Source: Sympetrum striolatum (Eukaryota; Arthropoda; Insecta; Odonata; Libellulidae). From it: 64,000 nt of DNA. How positions within the stretch are numbered: position 1 is the first letter of the stretch; every line of letters begins with the position of its first letter. The notes under the pieces were generated by a model. That model had not been told where the DNA came from. It ran no database searches and was given only the letters and a program-made list of their open reading frames with translations. Position numbers and translations under genes: made by a program. The stretch lies in contig OX388344.1 in the NCBI GenBank assembly GCA_947579665.1, positions 9,728,346 through 9,792,345 on the forward strand, in the 5' to 3' direction. Below are positions 45,573 to 58,490 of this stretch, piece after piece.

Positions 45573-46141
45573 CCACTCTCTCTTGTTGAAGTATAATCCT
45601 GGTCCTCTCTTGGCAAGGATGATATCCACGTTAGCTTTCCAACATGTGGTCCTCTCGCTCCAGATAATCTAGAAAAAATAATTAAATAACTAATTTCATG
45701 ACATAATGGGCCACTCTAAATAATTATTTGGTATAATTTCACGAATTGCTTCTGTTTAACTTATGTCATTACGTCAAATAATGATGAAATTTTCCAAGTA
45801 TGGACACGTGTGCATATTAAGATGGATAATTTAATGAAAGGCTAGAAATCTATGCATCACATTTAAAAGGTAATAAATTACGGTATTACACCTAATAATC
45901 TCAATTGCAATGGCATACTTTCTGAGGAACTATCACTCGACATGAGCTCCAACAAGGACGAACTGACATGACATTAATAAATACAGATAATTTCGGCAGT
46001 AATAGTTTACTTGCTATTTACATCTATGATATTTTAAAATTTTCGATGATTTCAGAGGTTAGAAAAACTTACCGCATATACATAGATAATACGCACATCC
46101 TCGAATTCTCGTGCTGACAGAATAATGAGGCGGTCGACCAT
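45573..46141 (-). CDS. Two phase-0 exons with a start codon, upstream of the Merlin exons
   Basis: Exon 1 (46,141-46,073) starts with ATG in a CpG-bearing context and encodes 23 residues beginning MVDRLIILSAREFEDVRIIY, ending at donor GCG/GTAAGTTTTT. Exon 2 (45,668-45,573) has acceptor TTTTTTCTAG and encodes 32 residues, among them WSERTTCWKANVDIILAKRG and LYFNKREW, with a possible donor GTGG/GTAAAAAAAG. Both are phase 0. The next acceptor at 45,391 is also phase 0 and leads into the Merlin-like exon, so a single multi-exon transcript is possible. The new N-terminus matches nothing I know. It could be a real host gene or an intron-bearing Merlin 5' end. Confidence 0.45.
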
Positions 46142-49100
46142 CGCGCCACCGTAAAAACAATAGCTTAACGATCAATTGAGTATGAAACTTATTTACCTTA
46201 GTTAAGTTGACTAGTTTGTATTTGTTGGTATTTGTAAATATTTCTGGACTTTAATTATTTTCCCATGTTTAAAATCTGGAAAAATTTCACTGCTCTGGAC
46301 ATTGAATAACTCCACCTGCAATAAAGTCAAAAATTATACAACCTAATTTAAAATTTTATTGTGATTTTAAATAATTACATAAAAGAATTGTTTAAAACAG
46401 TTCATCAATCAATTACATTAAATAAATCAATTTATTTTCGATGATCAATGAAACTTAACATCTGATTTCACAAAATAAAATAAATATTTCAAGACTGAAA
46501 TTTAGAATGAAACCTAGCTAAAAAAATAACTTCTTTATTTCTTCATGTAAATTAAAATTATCTCAACAGAGATTAATTAAATTTAATAAAATGAATTTCA
46601 TAAGTTTGAATTTAGTTTGAGTGAAAATTTAAAACCTAAGTACATGAAGTTATCTTAGAAAATTGTTCATATCAAAATTATTTAAGATCTGCTAATTACA
46701 GGTAAAGACTGTTGGAACAATTACAGATTGATTTTTGGCTACTTTGAAGTAATTTTTCATCAGTCCCGAAAATAAAAAGAAATCAAAAACTTGAAATAAT
46801 TTGAAAATACAAATTAACTCCACAGTAGCCATTCATAATATAATAGTACTGTGACAGAAAGGAAAAAAATATACACGACAGGGAATCAGAAGTTTCAAAC
46901 AGCCATTATTATTTTGAAAATTTTCAACTTCATTTCCTTTTTGAATCAACAAAAGCCAGCTGAACTTCACAATTTCTAGAAACTCTTAGATTCATTGTAA
47001 TACTTACCCAACAAATTATGATTTACAAATTTAAAATAATAGATATTATTTAAAATTCATTTTATGAATATTTCTAGACTCATCTTATCCTGTTCTTACA
47101 CAATTTATGACTTAAATATTGATTAATTTAATTTAGATTGCAAATTCCATCGCACATTTTATTAAAATATCAAAATTTTCAAGGAAATACTTTGATAATT
47201 AATTCATTCCACTATTTGCATAAAACTAAACAGCAGAAAAATAGTAAACTAAAAAACTATTTGAATACAACTCATTTATATTTATTATTCCATCTCAAGT
47301 TATTTCGAAGGTAGATTCATAAAAAGAAAGTTACTTTAACCATCACTTATAACCAATACTTGGCAATTATATTCAACAATTTAAGTTAACTTTTCATTAA
47401 TGCAAATCTTTTTGTTATAAAGCTTCCGAGTTAAACCTAACAAACTTCACAATAACTATAAAGAATCATTAATTAAATTTTCGATCAAGCATTGCTTCGT
47501 CAGGGCTTCATTCCTAGTATGCATTCTGTAGAATAAGCAAACAAACGACATTACTTTAAAAAGTAACTAAAATTGAAAAATCTTTACAATAATGCATTTT
47601 TCTACTAACAGGAGATTATTCATCTTGTCACAACTAAACTCAATCAAGAACAAAGGGAAATAATCTTTTTAAAATGTATGTCTAATAAAACCCACTGATT
47701 ATTCTCAAAAGCGACTATTTTGCCAAAAATAGCCACATAACTAATTCAATGCATTCAAAATAAATCCATAGTAACTTTTCAATTGACAATTCAATGCAGT
47801 TTCAAAGACCAATTCTAAAGAGGATTGCTTCTTTGGCTACCATTTAACTAACAATTAATGACCAAATCAGATGTTAAAATTTCAAGTTAGTTGACTCAAC
47901 AGATTTTCATTAAGTCCCAGCCCAATTTTAAATTAAGTATTGCTATGGTGGAGTTTCGTTCTCATAAAATGTTATCAAGAATTTCAAAGGTGCTACCTTC
48001 TGCTAGAATGATAATCACCAATAAACTTATCAAAGAACAGTTAAGTGAAGCAAAATTCACATTGAAATCCCAATAATCAGAGAATCAGCCTCTATATCAT
48101 ACATTTCCATGTATGCATACCTATAAGGATATAAACATCATTACTTAAAGAAATGTAACAAAAATGAAAAAAACCTTCCAAATATGCTTGTTGCTACAAG
48201 TAAAATGTTATACATCTTGTCACTACTTAACTACATCAAGAACACACAAATAATTAAATTCAAATCTGTTTAAAGAAGTGATACCAAGAACACATCCAAA
48301 CCCCTATAATTGCACAATAAGCCGCTAAGTCCAACATTCTACAACTTCCTCCTCAGCCAAAACCCATAAAACAATTCAACTTCACTGCCCCAATGATAGG
48401 ATAAAAGCTTTGAAATTGCAGTGCACTGTCAATTAAAAATGTTACAAGTTGTTATTAACAACAAAAAAGGTCTTCCCAAAGATCTTGCTTCTAATTGCAG
48501 GATATTATTCATATAGTCACCACATCACTTAATAAAGAACTCATGGAAATAATGATATTTAAATGTATTTGTTTCAAAAAATTACTCAATCCCAACCTAC
48601 ACCAAGAACCCTCAAAAAATAACTCATTTTTACTGCTACCATTTTAGTTAAAAAGTTTTTAAAATGTGTGGCATCATAAACTGAAAAAGTTATAGTTTCA
48701 AATAAAAAATCTTTCCAAAGATTCTTGCTTCCACTAGCAGAATACTATCCATCTTCATTAAATAATTTTATTAAAATGTACCTTTATAATGAATTTAGGT
48801 GAAGGCCACTTTCTATTCCCAAAAAATATATATTTGGCCAAAAATGTCAAATATTCCATAACTAGGCTCAATACCAGGAACACAATTCAACCTCACTGCT
48901 ACCATAAAAGAATAAAAGCATTCAAATTGCATTGGATTATCAATTGAAATGGGTTAAAAAGGCTAATTCTAACTAAAGAGAAAATAAAAAATCTTTCTGA
49001 AGATGCTTGTTAAATACTATCCACCACTAGACTTAATCTATAACACAGCCAAAGCTTAATTTGTTATTACATTTGATTAAATGGTCTGATATCCATATAT

Positions 49101-52054
49101 AAACTGAACAATGCAATACAAATTTATTCTGTCAGGGATTATAGGGTCTTCGAGGTCATTTGTTCCTTGCAAACTCTACCTCGATGAACATGAAGTTGCT
49201 AGTCATAAAGAGGTCCATAGCTTCCTATTGAGAAATAGTTTATTTTTTATTTTGTGGAATCTCCATACCCAATAAACGGTGAATTGATTAAAAATAGAAA
49301 GAAACTAGGGAAAAATTTTAAAAAAACAATGATGAATACACCAAAAAAATCTATGAAAATCAGAAAATAAATTAATGAAAATAATTCAGAATACTTTCAG
49401 TAAATCAATTCACTGAAAATAACAATGAATGATTAAAATCAATGCTCAAATAACTAAGAAGTCAATGAAAATCAGATAAGTTAGCTGTCACTAGACTTCC
49501 ATCTGCACTGCAACATAATTTGTAATAAGATGATTTTGCCCATTACTTTCTATATTATAACTATATCATTCTCCATACTTGATTGATACGGAATGATATT
49601 GATACAAATTTATGAATGCAACCATAGTGCAAGATATCAATAAACGGCAAATAAATTCCAGAAAATTCTGTAAAAAGTAATTAAAATTGACATTAAATCC
49701 ACAAAACAAAACCTTTTCCACAGCTACTATAGTTTCCATTAGTTGGATTCTATCCATCCTATCACAACCAGAAGTTGCTAAGAACTCTGGGAAATCTTGA
49801 TTTTTAAATTTATTTGATAGAGGTAGTCAATGAAACCACTTTGAACTAACAAAAACAACACATTCGGCCAAATATGTTTTATATTCCCAACTATCTTCAA
49901 CACCAACATCATAGCCACAGAATTCAACCTAAGTGCTACCATAACAGAATAAAAGCTCTGAAATTGCATTCCATTGTCAACTGAAAAAGTCGCAAATGCC
50001 ATTTCTGAAATGGATTGCTTCTTTGACTATCATTAACTACTAGATAGCAGTAAATAAATATATCAGAAAATACGCTAGAAACTGTAGCCCATAAGTAGTA
50101 TTTATTTATATCATTAAACTCCCATGCCAAACCTAACATTTTAAGTACCATTAGTCAGCAAGAAAACCAACAAGGAAAATGAAATTATATCTTTTTTATT
50201 CTAAATCAATGGACAAGAATGTAATATAAATCCATTTGTTCCACATAGAAATAAAAATCACCGACCAAACCTAAATTCAACTAACAAAAGTAAGTAAAAT
50301 TTAATAAAAATATTTCGAATTCCAAATGTGAATCTCTATGTGCATCAATGCAGAAAATGATTGGAAATTTAATTAGCATACCCTGGTAATTTAAATTCAA
50401 TGCAACACTACCTAATCAGTAACAAAAATGGCTAAAGAATGTAAGTTAAGATATGTTAAATTATTCTACTGGAGTATACATAATTATTTATTACAATCAC
50501 TAAATTGAATTGATAATTTAAAAGCACTACAAAAAAAACTCAACAAGTAACTGAGATAAAATGTGAGAGAGTGAGAATAAAGTTTCATTGCTAACAATAA
50601 ACAAAATAAGAAATACTCTAAAAAATATCTAAATGTCTACTGATCTCTGCGATAGAATAATATTTCTCAAGTCCTAAAGGTCATTAGTTTTTTGTAACTA
50701 TGCCCAAGTTTCCATGCGATCGCAAATAATAAAGAGGTATATAGTTTCCTACTGATATATTTTTTGACAAATTCCCAACTCAAAGAAAACTTAATCAATA
50801 ACAGAATACAAAGAAAACCAGAGAAGTCTTGAGGGATACAATGGGGGCACTGAATCTATGAACGATTAATTGAACTGAAAAGGCTATAAAAATCAAATAA
50901 GCACAAATTAATAAATGAAATCATAATACTGAAACTATCTATTAATGGCAATTAAAAGCATAAAAATTCTTGGAACAATTTATTAAGAGACTTCCAATAC
51001 TTTCACGAGACCGAATTAATTTTATTGTATAAGCATGAATATTTAAAAATCTAAAAAGCATACAACAATGGCTTATAACATCAAACTGAAAATTTCCCGA
51101 AAAATAATTAAAACCATACTTAATACAATAAAGCTTCCTTCGTTTGCAAATTAATGTGCCCTATTTGAATTTATTTTGTCTTATAACACATAAAAGCTTC
51201 GTAGCATTGAACCGTTGTCTAAATAATGGTTAAAAGAACAGTCCTAAGGTCCGTAATATAAAGTGAAAACAACTTCCTAAAATTTGTGGAAGCTCAAGCG
51301 TAAGTAAGCGTAGTAAGGCCAAGTAACACAAAAATATCAAAAGACGTCCGGTTAGATTTAAATTCCCTCTTATGCCATTATTCATTAATTTTATTTTAAA
51401 CGGATAAATGGAAATATCACTTCTTTTATAACAAAATACAATGAACTAAGCTCGAAGATCAATATAAATATAACATACTCGGACTAACTGTTTTTAAATT
51501 ACGAGCAACAAGAAAAGCATATCGCTAAGAAATAACTAATTGACTGTGAACTATAAAGAATTTCACTAAATTTATCTTTAAGGACTAATTTACGTATTCT
51601 TCGACGCATTAATTGCGGTTGAGTTAGATAAAATTCCGATTATTAATTTATAAACACTCATATTGGTAGGATTTGGCGAAAAACACTACCTTTCACTATT
51701 CACTTCACTTTCTCACATAAGATTTTAAAGCTGACACCCTAAAAGCTCACCTAGCCCGATGGAAAGTAAACAACAAAAAATGCTCACCGAAATACAGATA
51801 GCTTAAATTGCAAGCTTGCCAACAAACTACTAGATTCTTCAGATTCCCGGTTCTTCATTCACACGAATGCACTGCATAAAAATGATTTATTCACAATTAA
51901 AAGTTATTTTATCTATTGCTGCCGAATTTACCCACAGTAATGAACGGCACATGAGACATCATGACAACTTTAAAACAGAAGACCTTATACAGCGCGATAA
52001 CGTACTATAAAACACATATTTAATGATATTTACGACCAGAATAAAAAAACTTAC
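46142..52054. other. 6 kb of AT-rich, gene-free sequence; intron-like
   Basis: No supportable gene. Composition is strongly AT with more A than T on the plus strand. Much of 47.5-50.1 kb is an ancient tandem repeat (separate entry). If the candidate 5' exon at 52.06 kb is real, this region would be its first intron. Confidence 0.45.
47560..50060 (+). repeat. Degenerate tandem repeat, about 245-300-bp units
   Basis: Block A ('aaaatctttccaaagatgcttgcttc', then 'atactatccatcttgtcac') recurs at about 47,580, 48,165, 48,460, 48,705, 48,985 and 49,710. Block B ('caacctcactgctaccat', then 'agaataaaagc', 'gaaattgcatt' and 'tcaattgaaa') recurs at about 48,376, 48,625, 48,888 and 49,920. A and B alternate, so the unit is about 245-300 bp with larger gaps where units are lost. 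No coding. Confidence 0.6.
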
Positions 52055-52230
52055 AAGTAGTATTACCATATGGTCAGACTTGCAGCAACTCGTCGTAAGC
52101 GACAACCTTCCGTATGCCCGCTCAACTGCGTTGTGACAAAAAAGGCGCTGAAGTGCATTCTCGATGTGACAGTAGAGCAGCGATAAGTTGGAACCGTCGC
52201 GGAAGAGACAAAATTCAATTATCCGAAAAC
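52055..52230 (-). promoter_or_regulatory. Candidate 5' exon/promoter of a minus-strand gene
   Basis: CpG-bearing, less AT-rich island at the edge of the AT-rich block. It ends on the minus strand at a consensus donor (CTT/GTAAGTTTTTTTAT, exon edge 52,055). No clear coding in it. A role as a non-coding first exon is inference from composition and the single donor. Confidence 0.3.
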
Positions 52231-52636
52231 ATTTGCTTATAGAAGCTAAAATATGGAAAATATCGTGAAATACACTTCTAATCTTACTCCTTGATTCCTT
52301 ATTTTCATATAAAAAAACATAATATATATTTTCGTCAACTTAAGGAAGATAAAGATGAATATCATAATGAATGAAGGAAGGAATTATGAAAAAACAGCCA
52401 TAAATTAAAAAAGAAATTGTCATGTTTAAAAAACTGGTTTATCAACTTAAAAATACGCTAAAGAAAGGAAAGAGGAAAACAAAATGAAGTAACACAAGTC
52501 GAGCTTTCGTAAATAACCCATGGATATAAAGAAATATAATTTTGAATCGCTGTCTGGTTGACTCACATCAGAGTATAAGTTGTTTCACGTAGTGAATAAT
52601 AATATTAATTTATTACTGCCCAAGGACACATACATG
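52231..52636. other. Nothing recognised
   Basis: AT-rich spacer up to the TA target of the Tigger element. Confidence 0.35.
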
Positions 52637-52638
52637 TA

Positions 52639-55160
52639 CAGTAGTACCTCTTACTACGAGTGTTCCTTAGTACGAGTGTTCCATACTACGAGCTGACACT
52701 CGGCCAAAATATTGACTCTTAAGACGAGCGAAATTTATTACTACGAGCGTGCGGGCATAATCTTATCCTGCTTGTTGGCGCTGTCTAATATGTTCGCGGA
52801 TTAGCTACCAGGGCTACCAAGGACCCGGTGATAAGCTCGAAACAAAATCCTTTTTATAAGTTGCTTTTGTTGGTCACTTTGGTAAACGAGCCAAAACAAA
52901 GCGGGATGTGGAGTTCGATGCTGATAAGACCAAATCAAAATTCTTCTTGGATCACCCTGCCGTCGCTCACTCAGTTCGCGTTTTGAAATCGTTGGAAAAG
53001 CATTTCGGAATTGTGTTCTGGCGAAATTTTTTTTTCCATTGTATTCAGTAACTTCTACATTAGCCATGGGGCCTAAGAATCGTAGAGTAAAGGAAAGTAT
53101 TGATAAGAAGAAAAAGCTTATCACGAACGATATTAAGAAGGAAATACATAATCGAAAAATATGAAAAAGGAGTGCGTGTTGCGGACTTGGCGCGCCAATA
53201 CAAACGGAGTACATCGACAATATGCACCATTTTGAAAAAAAGAAGGAGATAAAGGTCCTGTCTTCATCGAAGGGTGTCGTAAGGCTGTCGAAGAAGTGGA
53301 CAGTTGTGAACGAGTAGATGGAAAAATTGCTTCTGATTTGGTTGAACGAGAAGGAACTCGCAGGTGATACTGTCACTGAGGACATCATCTGCGAGAAGGC
53401 ACGATTATTGTACGACGATCTTTACAATAAGTCTCCTGGAACGTCATCGGAAGAACCTGCGGATAATGTGGAACTTCTCAAGGCCAGTCGAGGCTGGTTT
53501 GAAAAATTCAAGTGGAGAACTGTTATCCACTGCGTACTACGACATGGTGAGGCAGCCAGTTCGGACACCAAGGCGGCTGAAGCGTTCGTTAAAGACTTCG
53601 CCGAACTTATCGCGTCGCAGGGCTATGTCTCACAGCAGGTTTTTAACTGTAATGAGACTGGCCTGTTTTGGAAGAAGATGCCGAGATGGATGTTCATCAC
53701 CGCTGAGGAGAAGAAGTTGCCAGGCCATAAGCCAATGAAGCTGACGCTTGCTTTTTCGCTAACGCTAGTGGGGATTGCAAAATCAAGCCTCTTCTGGTCT
53801 ATCATTCGGAAAATCCGAGGGCCTTCAAGGCCCACAAGATAATTAAGGAGAAGCTACTAGTGATATGGAGGGCTAACCTGAAGGACTGGGTCACCAGGCA
53901 ACTAACCATCGAGTGGGTAAACACCGCCTTCGGCCCGGCTGTGAAGACATTCCTACAACAAGGCCTTCCTCTCAAGGCCCTCCTCGTGCTTGACAATGCC
54001 CCGGGACACCCTCCGAAACTTCAGGATGAAATTTTGGATGAGTTCAGCTTCATCAAGATCCTCTACCTGCCGCCGAATACCACCCCTATCTTGCAGCCCA
54101 TGGACAGCAGGTGATTTCCAATTTTAAGAAACTGTACACCAAGTATTTGTTTCGTCAATGCTTTGATATCACGGAGAACACAAAACTCACTCTGCACCAA
54201 TTTTGGATAGATCATTTTAATATCGTTAACTGCATAAAAATCATCGATCTGGCATGGCAGGGAGTCACCAGAAGAACTCTGAATTCGGCGTGGAGGAAGC
54301 TGTGGCCCGAAGCTATTTCTGAACAAGACTCCATGGGACTCGAACCAGGAATGCCTGATGTTGTAGAGATTGTATCTCTTGATAAATCCATGGGGCTGGA
54401 GGTGGATGATGCAGACATCAATGAACTCCTCGATGGCCAAGGAGAAAAACTGACGACGGAAGAACTTTTGCTGCTTCAGGAGCACAGTCAGTCAGATGCA
54501 GTGGAGGAAACTGTATTGGGGGAGAAAGCAGGAACGGAGGAGGATGCGGTGCCAACCGAAAAATTAAGAGAAATGTTATCGAAGTGGCAAGAACTGTCTG
54601 ATTTTGTCGAAAAACATCGCCCAGATAAATTAAATTCGGGGCGTGCGGCTGCGTTGTTTAACGATAATGGTATGGAACACTTTAGAAAAATTTTAGAAAG
54701 CCGTATGAAACAAATTTCACTTGACAGGTTCCTGATAAAACGAAATGCAGAGGACGAACAATGTTCACCAGGCAAATTGCCTACATTAGATGCAACAGTG
54801 CAAGAGAAAACGCAAAAAAATGTGCCAGACTTTTTATTGAAAGGAGATTCCCTCTCAAAACAGTAATCCTCCGCTCTCCCACCCAGATCGTCATAGTTAA
54901 AAGGTAAATAACTCATTAAAACCTTTATATTTCTTTGCTTTATACTTTGTAATGATTTATAATTGTTTTGCCATTAATTACTGTACTACATCGTGATAAT
55001 TAACAGTAATTTTAGAAATTTAGGTGGGGTGGGTGGGGGCTGGAACGGATTAATTGCTTTTCAATTAAGTTAAATGGGGAAAATTGTTTCTTAAAACGAG
55101 CATTTCTTAATACGAGCTCGCTTTTGGAACGGATTAAACTCGTAGTAAGAGGTACCACTG
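52639..55160 (+). mobile_element. Tigger (pogo) element, both ends present
   Basis: TA lies on both sides (52,637-52,638 and 55,161-55,162). The left end CAGTAGTACCTCTTACTACG and the right end (reversed CAGTGGTACCTCTTACTACG) are inverted repeats differing at one of the first 20 positions, and ACGAG motifs repeat inside each end. Length 2,522 bp, normal for Tigger1-like elements. It carries one transposase gene in plus orientation. Confidence 0.95.
53066..54866 (+). pseudogene. Tigger transposase (TIGD1-like), inactive
   Basis: Begins MGPKNRRVKESIDKKKK. A shift near 53,150 leads into the Pipsqueak-type helix-turn-helix (KGVRVADLARQYKRSTSTIC). A TAG at 53,315-53,317 is followed by the CENP-B-type domain (EKLLLIWLNEKELAGDTVTE, then RGWFEKFKWR). 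The DDE_1 nuclease has VFNCNETGLFWKKMP, where the first catalytic Asp has become Asn; a shift near 53,755; LLVLDNAPGHPP (second Asp); PPNTTPILQPMD (third Asp region) with a break at 54,115. The C-terminal region from 54,111 is open to 54,866 and acidic in its middle. At least three frame breaks, one stop and a lost catalytic residue make it dead. Confidence 0.93.
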
Positions 55161-55162
55161 TA

Positions 55163-56205
55163 TAGGAGTAGTCATGGCTCTTTACAAAGAAAATGTAAGT
55201 ATAGGCATTGAAGATTGCAACACCATGATACGGTTTAGGATAAATAAAAGTAGAATAAAATTCTACCTTTCAACGGTACTCTCTTCTAATCTCCTGAACG
55301 TATAACAGCTCAGGAGCTTATACTGATGAACCATCTACTCGCACTTGCACAATTGGCGAAATCTCGTTATTGACCACTCAACGACGAGGGAAATAAAAAT
55401 AAATCTTAAATATTAATATAATTCTTACTCCTCGATAAGGTTTATAGATTAGTGCAATTTTTATCATCTTTGAATAAAGAATTAATAACTCAGCTTTCAT
55501 AGAACGTAATCATTTACATTCTTTTATTTTTATTGTGCAAGGATTTATTATACTGTTACGTAACCCGTGGGCTCGTGGATAAGTGAGACTCGTTTTAAAA
55601 GAAACAATAAACTTTCTTTCCTAATCTCAATTGAACAAAGCCACATATCAAATTACAACGCGTAAAAACGATCCAACTTTTTGTTCTGTCTCTCTTTCTC
55701 AACAATCCCCCCGTCGCGAACACAAACTCCGTTGAAAACACAAGTTCCCCGCTTACCAGCTTCGTAACAATACCTTCCTATTCTTTTAGTAATTTAACTT
55801 CCATGGTTTGCAATGACCATGTTTTCTAAATTTGTTCGTTTCATCAAAGTTTTTTAACTTTCACATCAGTTATGATCACACCAGTAATGCCTTGTTTCGT
55901 CCCTTGAATATGCACAATCGTACTCATTGTCAAACGTAAGCGGTTTCTCTTTTGCTCCTTATCTTATCGTAGTCTCTCTTTCTTTCTCTAAACAAAACAC
56001 AAACATTTAAAGGGCTCACAGATAACTTATCGGCACCTAACTTCGATTGTGAGGGCAGCCACATGCAGATATGTTTCTCTTTTCTTCGATGGTGGAGGAG
56101 TTAAGAACGGTTTCCCGCCAAAAAAACAACTCCTGGGGAGTCTTTTTCGGGAGCGACTCTCTTTAGTGAGCTAAGAGCTTTGGGGCGACTTACTAACTAG
56201 GCCAG
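55163..56205. other. Nothing recognised
   Basis: Moderately AT-rich, no repeat partner or coding frame of note. Confidence 0.35.
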
Positions 56206-56207
56206 TC

Positions 56208-56700
56208 TTATCTAAAAAGAGCCATATTTGCCATCACTACTACCGATATGTAATCTGGCTCGCGAGATTTGTCACTCCCCAATCTCTCTAACTGTTCCCT
56301 AATCATGCTGTAACTAATAATGAACGTATTTACCTGCCATGTAAATTCTCCATTCAAGTCATCCCTCCTGTTAGTAATTTGAACGGTTTTATCATTATTT
56401 ATGTGGATCGAATGGGTATTATGATATACGCTTGAATACCAATGATTTAAGCATTTCGCCTTTTTCTGTTCCAATAATTATCATTAATCCTTTCGTATCT
56501 TTGATCGTGATATTGTTCTCTTTATTGTCGCGTTTTCTACGAAGATATTTATAGTTAGAATCTCCTTAAACTCTGCCCACATATCCTCCACGCTTTCTCC
56601 TTTTACTGCCCAGATTGGAAAATTTATGTTTAGGAATTCTTGGAAACCTAATTTAGAACCTAACATAGAAACACGTCTTGTTAATCTGGACAGAGGCGGT
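56208..56700 (-). pseudogene. LINE remnant: linker and RT N-terminal region
   Basis: The minus strand reads KGESVEDMWAEFKEILT (the 'W..FK' linker after the endonuclease). Then, after a shift, KKAKCLNHWYSSVYHN (the 'F-S-S-V-F' pattern) and SMIREQLERLGSDKSREPDY, corresponding to the RT 'L..L...KSPGPD' motif with R-E for P-G. The upstream endonuclease and the downstream RT core are missing. A separate LINE from the one at 17-20 kb. Confidence 0.65.
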
Positions 56701-58488
56701 AAGAGTTTAATACGGAATCTATTAGGTAGATAGCATTACAAGAGCTTTTTATATATTTTCTTTGCGTAGTCTAATTTTCTCGCATTTATTTAAGTTAGAA
56801 TTATGGGTAAATACAGTTAAGTAAAAAGACGATTTATTCTTGTATTCTGTATATAAGTATATAACTTGCTTCCATTCATATTTCTTTTCTTTTATTTTTT
56901 AAAGAAGCAGCATATTTTTATAATCATTGGAACTAATTTTTATAGTAGAGAATAAATTTAAGATAGAGATCATAATCCTGCTACTCTATTCTGATAAATA
57001 AAGTATTTTTTATTTACCATTTGGTACAGGATAAAGAAAAATGTAGGTAGATATTTTGAAAATTATCTGACTCAATTTAATGGTGTTAGCTATAATATTT
57101 TGTATATTTACACCCAAATGAGATACCATTTAGTTATTTGCTCTCTGGAAAAATGTGGGATTTATTAATGGGATTATGAGATCTACAAATTCGCCGTATA
57201 TACAACCTAATTCTATATTATTCCTCTTTATCGATACATTTTATGTAATTTCTTCACTTTGCTCGCACTTACTGCGACCTCCATAAGCGCAGACTGATGT
57301 CTTCATATTGGAACATTATGTGATGTATCTAATTTTTCTTATGACTTTCAGAAGCAGTATGTAGATGAAATCCATTTCATCATGAAGCCTATGTTCAGTT
57401 ATCAATATAAATTAATCATATAGAAAGTAAAACTCACTTAGTAGAGTCCACAAAAGAATTTTTTAATAAGAACAACGTAGGTATCGTTAATCTTCAGGTG
57501 AAATACATAGGAAATTGGAGAAGTCATGTTAAATATAAATCAAGATAAATATTACCCAGACTTTGGCTGTGAGAATCGGGCACTAAGAAAATACATGGTA
57601 TCTACGTGTCATTAAATTAAAAAATGAACATGAGTTGGATGGAAGTAGAGAATTTTAGTCTTAATCTCGCCCGAATAGAATAAAATAGATTTATTATTAT
57701 TATTAAAAGAATAATAAGGGAATTTTATAACAGATATAAAGCATATATTATAGATATAAAAGAATCTTGTCCCTTTTCTTATTATAATTCATGGATCACC
57801 ACAACTAACTCCTTATAATTAAAATCGTGAAATATGATGCAGGTGCAGTTTCCTTCTCTCCTGATGGAATCTGCTTGATGGCCACTTCGTTTCGCCGCAC
57901 AACAGAGAGAAGATGACACGCTAGGCATTCACTTTTCTATTTTGTGGAGTTCACTCTGTCTCGCGGCGCCCTTCGCAAAATTTTCTTTGGCCTTATTTAT
58001 TTCATTCCGTTCTATTTTCTATTGAGTCGGGACACCATACAACCCAACAGTCCTTCAACCACACCAAACTCAATACCAGTCGCATGCGGAGTTATCCCTT
58101 TGGAGAGGGACACGTGGTGCGAAGTACGGGTAAAAGGTCCGTGAGAAGAACAATGAAAGTTTGTCATTTTGTCCAACCCATATGTTTTTATCCCTTTCGC
58201 AGGCCCTCCGACGCTTCCTCTATAACCTCAAAAATTCCTTCCGCCTTCATTCACTTCGTCATTCATTCTTCGTCCACATTCACCACTTGGGGGAAATACA
58301 GAATTGCGCTCAAAACGGCATCAATGCTTAGTTATTCGTTGTCCTCTCGAGCGTACACGTCTAGCATTCTACATTTCTCTGCTGATAGCGCTTCTATTCT
58401 GCCATTAGAGATTTCCTAATCCTGAAGCTCTTATATCCTCTTCGTTATACATCGTTATGTAACTGGTGTAAATTATTTCCTCTGTGCA
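56701..58488. other. No recognisable gene
   Basis: AT-rich. 57,850-58,420 is less AT-rich with two overlapping open plus-strand frames (57,944-58,144 and 58,084-58,419) of no known family. It could be 5' sequence of the piggyBac remnant that follows. Confidence 0.35.
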
Positions 58489-58490
58489 TT

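Noticed and set aside
53802..53996. Minus-strand frames across the Tigger gene
   Set aside because: Shadows of the plus-strand transposase, whose motifs explain the region.
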